DNA from: Fusarium oxysporum f. sp. lycopersici 4287 | Lineage: Eukaryota; Ascomycota; Sordariomycetes; Hypocreales; Nectriaceae | Reading direction: 5' to 3' | Assembly (NCBI RefSeq): GCF_000149955.1 | Contig: NC_030989.1 | Span: forward strand, 1,502,341 to 1,566,340 | Length of the DNA stretch: 64,000 nucleotides | Shown: positions 55,804 through 64,000 of the stretch, in pieces | Position numbering within the stretch: the first letter of the stretch is position 1 | How the letters are laid out: the number at the start of each line of letters is the position of its first letter | The notes under the pieces: generated by a model | Seen by the model: the letters and a program-made list of their open reading frames with translations, nothing else | Databases searched by the model: none | What the model was told of the DNA's origin: nothing | Program-made: the position numbers and the translations under genes

Positions 55804-58398
55804 GATGGCGATGTGAGAAGAGGGATAAAGAGAAGGAATTTGAAAAAAGGTTGGAGTGGTATTTGATTAGGTAGTCGAGGTGGTGATTCCTAGTAGGACT
55901 AGGTTAGGTAATGGGAAGCTGGCAATACGGCTCTAGTGAGGCCCAGTCATGCAAGTCACAATAGTTGCGACAGCCAGATCAAGATGTCGGCGGGGGAAGA
56001 GATGATCTATCTCAAGAAGAGAAGAAAGAAGGGAGAGGGACGAGGAAAACACGATGTGGATGTTTACGGGGGATTGGATATAAGTGCAAAAAAAAACCAG
56101 TAATGGCCTTGGTCACTAAAGCACAGAAAAATTCGGGGGTGGGACCTTTTAGGTTGCCTCTCCAAGTACTGTACCACAGCAGGAATAAAAGCAGAAGAAA
56201 AGAAAAAAAGAGGCCATTCAGCGTCTAGCAACTGTAAACAGTGCCTGGTCAGTTGGTCTGTGAGGCCCCAGGAGCCAGGTGAGCATTGACCTGGGCTGCA
56301 AGGTGAAGGAGGTGGTGAAGAACAGAGCTGCAATTGGATTGGATTGGGCTGATGCATCACCCGTAACGGAAAACGGCATCTCTAGAGTCAATTCTCTGGC
56401 TGCGTAATTATCGTGTTGCGTGTTGAGGTAGCCAGAATTCGCCCCGAGATCGAACATGATCGCCAAACAGCTCACACCGAGTGTCCAAAGCAGGACGCAT
56501 AATCTCTCGAGCATGCCACTATTCGCAGCTTTGACGTTCCATTACAGCGTCAATCCTGGGGTAGATACCCCCCTTTTCGCAGCCTGATACGACATGTCAT
56601 GTCGTTTGAAAGTCGAGACGCTTCTCTAACAGATATGCACGTTGCCAGCTCTGTCCAATCATTTGAGTTTTGCCCAGCTTTTTCAAGTTTTCTCTTTATC
56701 ATTTGGCCGCCGCGCAGTTATTTGAAGCTCACCTCAATGACAAGCAAAGTGACGTACTGCTACTGTCCATAAATGCTAGCTCAAGAGCTTAGGTGGGGGT
56801 AATATTGAGGTGACCAAGGAATTCACCTCAGTATAACCTACTCAGAACAATAAGTTCAATTCTTATTGTTACTTCGTTTACATTCTCTTCCCTCATATTC
56901 TGCCCAATCTCAACCTGACCGGGACGTTTGAGTCCGGTCAAGACCCGCATACATTGGCATTGTGACGATCTCAGAGGGTCTAACCTCGATATCGTTACCT
57001 AAAACCCCAGTTTGGTCTCTTCCCTTACCCACAGTGTCTCCGACCCCAGGACAGCGAGTCAAGCTCAACACCAACTGGTCCGGAGCTTGGACTGCCGGCC
57101 CGGCCCCCTAGCTTCAACTGCAACTCCAACGATCAACTCCAACACAGCCAGACCTCAGGGCTGATGTCCTCGTCCATGTGAAATGTCGCGCATCAGATTA
57201 AAAGGGAAGCTCGGTGAGAACCCGAGCCTGAAACACTCTAGAAGCTCGCTAGAACATCCAGAAAAAGATATCTTGTCCCGATCTCGCGGGTCCGTGAGCC
57301 TCGAGAGACCACTTACAACTTGTCGAATCATGAGACAGACACGTTACCAAGACATCGTGTGGAACGTTTTCGATACCGACGAGGGTTGGTATCTCCATGC
57401 TCACCGTGCTCACCTAGACTGCGCCGCGGAACGGGACGGCCTCGCCGTATAACGGCGATACGCACCGAGACTGTTTTGATTATTCGCGCAAACGCATTAA
57501 ACTGACAGGCATCATAGCCAGGAGTAATTGAGCTACGTAGCAACATTTCCCCAGTAAGAAGTACCTGAACTGAGAGAGCTAGCGATACCCAAGTCTTGGC
57601 AAGAACTGATATAAATTGGTGAAGCTCTAGGGTATTTAATAATGCTCCTCTGTGTTCACCAGTTCCTTTGGTTGACAATTATCGCAGCAGGACAGGCAGA
57701 AAAGGAAGATAGCATCCAGGATTATCTGTTTAGTTTTGTCTTGATACATAATATACTCATTCATGCCAAGTTTCCTGATATTTGATCCGCATAAACACAA
57801 ACTGCCTAATCAATGAACTTCCAGCGATAGATTTTCAACACGAATATACATAATAGTGACATCGCATTATCATAGATACCTTATCTATGAGACTACCTAT
57901 AGTACTTGCCTAGGTATACATACATTCACTGGCCATCACTGCGAGTTGGAAACAAACCGCTTACATAACATTCTCAGCCAGAGAGATACACTGCTTGATC
58001 AAAGCGGGGCTACTCTGTACGCATTCTCTCCTTAAGGTGTACAGCAACACAACTCCAACTTGGAAAGAAGAAATTTCTTCAACATAATTATATATATGTT
58101 ATTATCAGACCAGAAATATTCTTATTCGAGAATCTACAACGCTAATATGTTTGAGATGAAAATCAAACCCACCTTTCCGCTCTGTCAGAATATTTGATTT
58201 GAGCAGGACGTGCCCGGTGCAGGCGTGCTCGTCACTACGAGATGCACAGTAGGCCACATGAAACGCACAATAATTAGTTCACACTGACAAGCATCAGGAA
58301 ACACCGCGAACATGCGGCTGCGAGGATCGCGGTGGGCTTCAGTAAAAATCACCTGGTCGTGCCACGAAGGCTTGACGAATGGATGAAGAACCGGATCG
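55804..58398. other. 2.6-kb intergenic region, start of the degenerate right end
   Basis: The left part is the aminotransferase promoter. The rest has short frames only; the best is listed at 57183-57452. The AT-rich stretch around 57700-58150 has nothing recognisable. Confidence 0.5.
57183..57452 (+). CDS. Weak candidate: hypothetical ORF, 89 aa
   Basis: An ATG-initiated frame with fairly coding-like codons reads MSRIRLKGKLGENPSLKHSR and later YQDIVWNVFDTDEGWYLHAH. No domain, signal peptide or intron is apparent. The opposite strand is also open here (57328-57678), which weakens the case. It could be an exon of a broken gene in this block. Confidence 0.25.
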   Translation: MSRIRLKGKLGENPSLKHSRSSLEHPEKDILSRSRGSVSLERPLTTCRIMRQTRYQDIVWNVFDTDEGWYLHAHRAHLDCAAERDGLAV

Positions 58399-59905
58399 AT
58401 GGAGCACGAGTGCGGCTGGAAAGAGGCTGGCCCAGACTCTGAAAAGAGCGAGGTCGCCGACCAACTCAACGAACAAGGTATTTATCTGCCCGAAAAGATC
58501 ACGCCTTTATCGTTGATAGATTGCTGAACTCAAGCTACCAGTTAAACAATATTGATTTGGCGATCGTGAGCGCCTATCCTGCATATGAGCCCACCTCAAC
58601 CGAGGCTGATAAGATCGACAAAGCAAGAGAGCGTCTGGACAGAGGTTCTCAAGACCCCGAAGTCCGAGAGGACTCGTTCTTCAGCGTTACTACTGCCCTA
58701 ACAACCATGGCTGAAGACGCGAAGAGCTACGCCGAAGACATCCAAGTCCTCGAGCACCTTGATGAGGATGACAAGGTGACTGTTCTGTCGGCTACAATGC
58801 CACTCGGTAAAGAACCAAGTGGAAGGAAGGCCATCATAGTTGACCCCGCAGCACACACATAATAATGTTGCGGAAGCAGCCCTCCTGTCTGGAGAGACTG
58901 ACGCGACGGGGCATGGAACACGAGCGCCAGTTCCCTCTACTGGTTTATCAGAGAATTTAACCAGCCAAACTGCGTCTGATGGTGATAATGAGGGAACCGT
59001 TTTAAAGACGCTCAAGTCGAGGAAAGCAACGTCGGCGTGGGTTCAGCCCAACCAAACAGTGATTGCTGCATACCATGACGAGGACATGCTCGACAGCAAC
59101 GACGAGCCTCACCAAGTGCCTGTCCATGGCACCTATTTTGACAATGTCTGGACACCAGGCAATAGTGGGTCAACGGTGACAAATGGGGACATGAGGATTG
59201 TCCGAAAGTATGTGCGCGCCAGCCGTCTATTTATCCCCCGAGACGGAGCCAAACATATGCCAGACCGTTTGCCGGTTGAGATCCCCGGCCCAGAGAGCGC
59301 AACACCTGCAGTTTATGTGAGTATCTCGAGGGTCGCCATACAGCATGTGTTTATGCGGAACAAGGCCAAGGTCAACAAGGTCTCATTCGCAGACAACACA
59401 GAGAGCTTCGATTTGAGGGCTGAGCCTTCCAATGTCGTGGCAGGGATCAACACAATTTTTCACGAAGGTTGTACTGTGCCGGGAAACATCTCGCGGCTCA
59501 AACGATTTGTGAAGGACAAGACAACAGTTTTCGAGGAGCAACCGGCGCCAATGGAAAGACTCGTGCGCCAGAACAACCGAGTCCTACAATATCTTCCCGT
59601 CGAACCTGTGCAAAACCGCAAAGCCAGCGACGATGCCGGACATCAGCCATCTTATCGTATCGTTAACAGAAGGGAGCTGGAAACTATACTCATTGGATTT
59701 ATCTTGCCGCGCACTTGGGATGTTTGAACTACATAAGAAGCTAATCGACAGGCTCAACATCTTCTTGGCAGCTCATCCTCTGGACTCGATGCCAACCAAT
59801 ATGGCAGTTCACGTTGTCTGCCTATACTTCAGGGCTAAGAACTCCCCTAAGCTGGAGTCGGGAGGATTTTTTTTCAGACGGAAACGGACCAATGCCAGCA
59901 GTTGA
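58399..59905 (+). pseudogene. Unrecognised gene broken by at least two, probably three, frameshifts
   Basis: Coding-like sequence shifts frame along the plus strand. Frame A starts at ATG 58399 (MEHECGWKEAGPDSEKSE) and meets a TGA near 58527. Frame B takes over near 58505 (RLLNSSYQLNNIDLAIVSAY) and ends in TAA at 58860-58862. Frame C runs to 59727 (YFDNVWTPGNSGSTVTNGDM, KHMPDRLPVEIPGPESATPA). Frame D continues (FELHKKLIDRLNIFLAAHPL) to 59905. B and C meet in a CACACACA run, where loss of one CA unit would explain the shift; A and B meet at a T run. Splicing from 58807 (GTAAAG) could alternatively join B to C. I do not recognise the protein. Confidence 0.5.
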
Positions 59906-60743
59906 CCTGGAGTTTCCTGGCATGCTATCCCTGTGATAGTTTGACAACAAACACCCGATTTACCCGAGTTCTTTACTCAGTATCACGAGAGGTACATACA
60001 GAGTATCTATCACCATGCACCTACCAAGCATCGTGATTGACTTTGAAACACTCCGGGCATTATTATCGCACTCATTGGAGATGTCACGGCGATTGGGGCT
60101 GGAAACAGATGGGAGGCATCCACCAGGATAGGACATGAAATTAGAAGAGAAATCATAAACTTTAGGCCTTCCTTGTCTAATCTTAGGATATTTAGCTAAA
60201 ACTTTTATGATTTTAGGATAAGCTTAGGCATAATCTTAGCAAAGATTATTCCCATTCTTCACCCTTGCAGCGCGGAGTTGTGATGATGATTTGCATGAAT
60301 GTCCTCGACAACCCATCAGGAATGTTCTCCAGGGCAGTGAATAAGAAAGTCTCGTAAACTTGTGAGAGTGTAATCAGAAAGCCGGTGTTTGTTTCCTGCC
60401 GAGGGATGATTCTTGTGCAGTGCCATGTTGGAGGTATCCTGACGAGCAGTCAGAAATTCTTCCCTGCTTGGCGACGAACACAAGATTATCATTGTTGAAG
60501 TCTGAAGAGGTCAGTTGATTTCATGAGAAGAATACAAACTGTCGCGAAGTCGACTGAAAGAGCACCTTAGTTGATTTTCCGCATTGTTCGTTGGCGCATT
60601 GGTGAGCATATGCCATGGAATGAGACAACATGGACAAAGGGTCTTGATCAAGAATCAATTGCAATAATAGAGATTCCTGATCTATCTCCAGTTTGAAAGT
60701 CTAGTGCTAGATGCTTGCATGGTCGATACTTGGCTGGGATTGA
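59906..60743. other. Intergenic, AT-rich with repeated TTAGGATA-like words
   Basis: No reading frame of note. Between about 60170 and 60245 the words CTTAGGATA, TTTAGGATA and CTTAGGCAT recur in an AT-rich setting; this may be a short degenerate repeat. Confidence 0.4.
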
Positions 60744-61211
60744 TTAGGCTGAGTTGCCACGATGTAGATTGAGGTATGTAATCATTAGACCCTTGCAAAA
60801 TATTGGAATAGATCTTGTGATATCTTGAGGCTCGTCACTACCAGACCAGAGATTCCCCCACATGTCTGGCCTACAGAAGCGAGGGACAACAACCTCTTGG
60901 GTTATGAACTGGTAATTGTCTCCTTTCGGTCTCGTAACCAAGGCTTCAATTCGGGCGAGGCGATCACGGCCTTCTCTTCTCGAAATGATGACAAGACATA
61001 AACTCTTCAGCCGCTTTGAAAGAATCGACTTATTCTTAAAGGTTCTTGATTGAGCTTGCGCGAAGGTCCAGTTCTTGAAGCCCTGCATACGGTATTCTCT
61101 GGTGGCATGAACCGGGCGATGCAGGAAGTTGTAGATGAATTGGGGGAAACTCAGGAGACCACCAGGTCCAGGACTAGGTTTTCTGAGAACAATTTCTATA
61201 AGTCGAGGCAT
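60744..61211 (-). CDS. Hypothetical protein, 155 aa
   Basis: An ATG frame reads MPRLIEIVLRKPSPGPGGLL, then FIYNFLHRPVHATREYRMQG and ITQEVVVPRFCRPDMWGNLW. It diverges from the 61338 gene with only 126 bp between start codons. The N-terminal part is basic and aromatic. No domain, signal peptide or catalytic motif is recognised. Frames on the opposite strand overlap only its first quarter. It may be a real lineage-specific gene or another fragment of the decaying block. Confidence 0.4.
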   Translation of the reverse strand: MPRLIEIVLRKPSPGPGGLLSFPQFIYNFLHRPVHATREYRMQGFKNWTFAQAQSRTFKNKSILSKRLKSLCLVIISRREGRDRLARIEALVTRPKGDNYQFITQEVVVPRFCRPDMWGNLWSGSDEPQDITRSIPIFCKGLMITYLNLHRGNSA

Positions 61212-61337
61212 TCTAGGGAGGACATGGATTGCTTGGGAAGACGGAACAGAACTCGACCCAAAACGACCACGACCACTGATGGAATTTCACCTCCAGCATA
61301 GTCAACCTAGACTCTCAAACCTTCAAAGAGAAACACA

Positions 61338-62203
61338 ATGGATCATCTTGAACCAAATTTGGAAAGGATCAGGGTCAGATTAAGAGGCATTCAGTCGCTT
61401 ACAACAGCTGAAATCGACCTGATCGCCCAACACCATGAGTGGCTCACCGCACTGGACGAACGCGAGCGACTAGCTTTGTCTGAGGAAGACAGCCCCCGTA
61501 CATGGACTGAGGACCTAGCTACCTTTGCAAGAGGTTGTCTTAAAGCCCTCAGCGGCGAAACCGTCGACGTTGATGATGACATGGATGGATCACGTTCCGG
61601 AACTGAGCACGAAGAAGACACTTGTATGAGCCCTGATTTTCCGGACATCATAACCTTGTCACCTGAGTTCGCGAGACATATGCGAGATCAAATCCGGGAT
61701 CTCCCTTGCCGAGCAGTCGACTGGGATTATCCTCTGGAAATATTGAAAGAAGGTGCACCTGCGAAGGAGGACGTTTTATATGCCATCAGAGCCATAATTT
61801 GTGGTTGGGTAAATGAGCTTATCAATGCCAGGGCAGTGTTGGAACATCACATTCGTGGAGTCACTTCCGAGAATCGAGCAATTTTCATGCTTCAAGTACC
61901 AACCCATCTGGCCCGGATGGTTGGTGTTCTGGATATCGAGAAATATGGGAAGATCGGTTCATATGCAGAATGGAAAAGCCTGGAGAAAGGTTTCCCTACC
62001 AGATACAATACTTATGGGACTATATCGACTACATGTGGCCGATTCTTGCTGATGTACGGGCTTGGAACGTTGTCAGTCGAAACCTTGATAACATCTACCA
62101 ATCCGACGCATGCACAAATCAAATGGAACTCCTTCTCAAGTTCTCGGTTGATTTGCATACCATCCGATTTGATCATCATCCAAATGGCCGTCCCCGCTTC
62201 TGA
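61338..62203 (+). pseudogene. Unrecognised gene with a single frameshift near 61985
   Basis: The first frame, from ATG 61338 (MDHLEPNLERIRVRLRGIQS), has strong coding character through DIEKYGKIGSYAEWKSLEK. Near 61980-61995 (CTGGAGAAAGG) the coding-like frame moves back one base and continues as RFPYQIQYLWDYIDYMWPIL to FDHHPNGRPRF and a TGA at 62201-62203. The frame that stays with the ATG runs on to 62207 but loses coding character. One added base would restore a protein of about 288 aa. The N-terminal half is acidic with a Glu/Asp-rich stretch. No domain recognised. A sequencing error beside the AAA is an alternative. Confidence 0.5.
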
Positions 62204-62375
62204 GTAGGGTTGGAAGTCGGCCTCCCAGAATCGAAACTTTGTCAACGGTCCAACGTTTACCAATATCTACTTCCCAGTCCCAGCCAAGTTGGGGATGCAG
62301 TCCCTTGTCATTCTCTTCGTCTGAAATAGTTAAGTTGTTCTTAGGGTTTCGAACTTTGGGCTCAACGTACGCCAT
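62136..62375 (-). CDS. Weak candidate: small ORF overlapping the 61338 gene end
   Basis: It reads MAYVEPKVRNPKNNLTISDE from an ATG at 62375, then LHPQLGWDWEVDIGKRWTVD. The composition looks coding up to about 62210. Beyond that it overlaps, antisense, the end of the 61338 gene. A real gene would probably splice out before the overlap. Not recognised. Confidence 0.3.
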   Translation of the reverse strand: MAYVEPKVRNPKNNLTISDEENDKGLHPQLGWDWEVDIGKRWTVDKVSILGGRLPTLLRSGDGHLDDDQIGWYANQPRT

Positions 62376-62403
62376 CACACCCTCTACCGACAAATTGATC
62401 AAT

Positions 62404-62623
62404 ATGGAATAAGTACAAAAGTTGTCAGCGATTAAAGGGGTTAGAACTTAGCAATTCATGGAAGGCATAATGATAATAATGATAATAAATTCTTTTGATG
62501 TAACTCAACAGGTTTCATTAAACTGATCCTGAAACAAAGAATACGAGACAACATGATGGCAATTATTTAGAGAATTGATAGAACCGGTCTTGTTAAAAGA
62601 TGCTTCCAAACAACCTATAACTC
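62404..62623. other. AT-rich spacer with ATGATAATA tandem
   Basis: A short tandem of AATGATAATAATGATAATAA lies at about 62469-62488. No gene. Confidence 0.5.
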
Positions 62624-63854
62624 TCAGCCTAAACAACCAGAGCCTGTCTTCCCATATAAATTTGACCCAGGCTTGCTACCAAATAGCTGAACGGTGGAAG
62701 GAGGTTCGAGCCAGAGGTTTTCGGGTGCTGATCTCGTAGCTCGGGTCGATAAAGGGGGTTGCATTGCGTTCCCCAATATGGGACAAAGAGTAGATTTGTT
62801 CCTTGAGTTGTCGTCTTCTTCTAGAACTCGCTGTTTGAGGAATACATCAAATAACCACTGTCTGTTATCTATGTCGATTCTTTCCTTCTCGGTAAGCCCA
62901 GGGGATGTTTGTTGTCTGGCGGCATGGAATGTGTGGAGTTGTGCGAGGTCTTCCATCACTGAATAGGGGCTGTGATGGATTCCCTGTTGTCTTTTACGGG
63001 TGTGACTGTCGTTGCTGTTAGTTTCTATGTCTGGCAGACTGGGGAGAATATTCTTCCACGCGTACCTTTTGTGTCTTTCATAATAGTTAATACAGTTCAT
63101 AGACAAATGCTTCGATAATAATATAGAGTTTTGAGCTACTTGTTACTGCTGCGAAATCTATGCTCATGAGGTTTGATTGTGTCATAGCTTGGCTGATTTG
63201 ATCCAGCTCCACCACCGTGACAGAGGCATCTGGGTCCAGTGGACTGCGTATGAGAGACAACGGCATGGTGCTGTTGTTTGCGGCCTCTACGAGGCTTGGT
63301 TCCAGAGCGGGTGCTTCATCCCCGGTATGGTCGATGAAGGGGATCTTGTTGGCTCGTTCCTCCACCCCTCCCTAAGGGTCGCTGGGCTGCCAGTATGTGC
63401 GCCCCTCGAGGTTCAGGAACTTCCAGCGGGTTCCAAGGGAGAAACACGAACGACCGATCAGCGGAGGTAGGTCGTCGACTTTAAAGTTGGAGGGTCCAGC
63501 CTCAGGCGGGTGCTCATCACCCAAGAATCTGACTTTGTGAGCGGGTTCATTGGCCCCCGCGAGGTATGAAAGGATGACTTCCGCTCGGCCATTTTGTCGT
63601 CGCCACTCGTTGAGGATAGTGTTGGCAATGACTTGAGTGCAGGGGAAGTTACCCTCTTCGTCCTTGATGAGGTACCGGCCCTGCGCGTCCGGTGGAGCGT
63701 GTTCGTCAACATTTGGTGGGATCTCCTCCAACTTGATATCTGGAGTAAAAGATTTGGAGTCTCGCACTGACGGGCGCGGTCGCCATGTATCCAGGTCGAT
63801 CGCCTGGTCTTGGCTACTCCCGTGGGGAGACGATCCGCACGAAGCAGAGATCAA
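62624..63854 (-). pseudogene. Unrecognised gene with an in-frame TAG and a further frame change
   Basis: The upstream part, from about 63848 down, is open and coding-like: KSFTPDIKLEEIPPNVDEHA, GRYLIKDEEGNFPCTQVIAN, LNLEGRTYWQPSDP. A TAG at 63372-63374 interrupts the frame, which then stays open in the same phase (VEERANKIPFIDHTGDEAPA through VVELDQISQAMTQSNLMSID). Near 63090-63130 the frame changes, possibly by an intron, to VMEDLAQLHTFHAARQQ and LTEKERIDIDNRQWLFDVFL, ending at 62624. The upstream end shows an acceptor-like CTCTAAATAG around 63862-63871, so the gene probably begins past the window. Product unknown. Confidence 0.5.
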
Positions 63855-63939
63855 ACTCGGCTATTTAGAGGAAGTAAAAGTCGTGGCAAGGTCCGCGCTG
63901 CATGCTGATGAGATGGTCGGCATATTTATATATTTAAGA

Positions 63940-64000
63940 AATAAATAAATAAAGTAAGAATACTGTGGAACATATATATATGTGTGTGTGTGTGTGAGAG
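63940..64000. repeat. Simple repeats: AAATA tandem, then (AT)n and (TG)n microsatellite
   Basis: The window ends in AAATAAATAAATAAAG followed by ATATATATATGTGTGTGTGTGTGTG. These are ordinary low-complexity tracts, possibly inside an intron or promoter of the gene beyond the edge. Confidence 0.8.

Noticed and set aside
59314..59344. GTGAGT...ACAG pair inside frame C of the broken gene
   Set aside because: The interval is about 30 nt, too short for a fungal intron, and the frame is open through it.

Overview
The window comes from a filamentous ascomycete, most likely a Fusarium or a close hypocrealean relative. The genes carry short (about 45-60 nt) GT-AG introns with CTAAC/CTGAC-like branch sites, and HET-C, a CAP20-type protein, a CFEM protein and a high-affinity iron permease/ferroxidase pair are all present. 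The genus is inferred from gene types and style; no search was run. Most multi-exon models were checked by hand: each spliced length is a whole number of codons, with one exception (RNR1).

Left half (0-36 kb): a coiled-coil protein that runs off the left edge (-); an RBM39/CAPER-like splicing factor (-); a fatty-acid 2-hydroxylase of the Scs7 type (-); HET-C (+); a mitochondrial PP2C phosphatase (-); a BTB-like protein (+). Next is a divergent reductive iron-uptake pair, FTR1 (-) and FET3 (+). Its 2.8-kb shared intergenic region holds three exact ATCWGATAA siderophore-repressor (GATA) sites. A CAP20/perilipin-like gene (-) follows, then a 3.9-kb gene-poor stretch, a small secreted protein (+), a 551-aa protein built on a four-residue xxAQ repeat (-), a pirin (+) and a GPI-anchored CFEM wall protein (-).

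Right half (39-56 kb): ribonucleotide reductase large subunit RNR1 (-), with one extra base that breaks the frame in a conserved segment and ACGCGA boxes upstream; a TatD nuclease (+) tail-to-tail with a CENP-N/CHL4 kinetochore protein (-); a CYS3/MetR/Zip1-type bZIP factor (+) with a 720-nt intron and a long ATG-free leader; a small mitochondrial-type conserved protein (-); and a PLP aminotransferase (-) with a 13-nt microexon.

The last 8 kb (56-64 kb) differ. Coding-looking stretches there are broken by frameshifts or an in-frame stop, and none is recognisable. I read this as a decaying or lineage-specific block. I found no CRISPR array, rRNA or tRNA gene, and no intact transposon. The strongest candidates for something undescribed are the xxAQ repeat protein and the unrecognised right-end genes.
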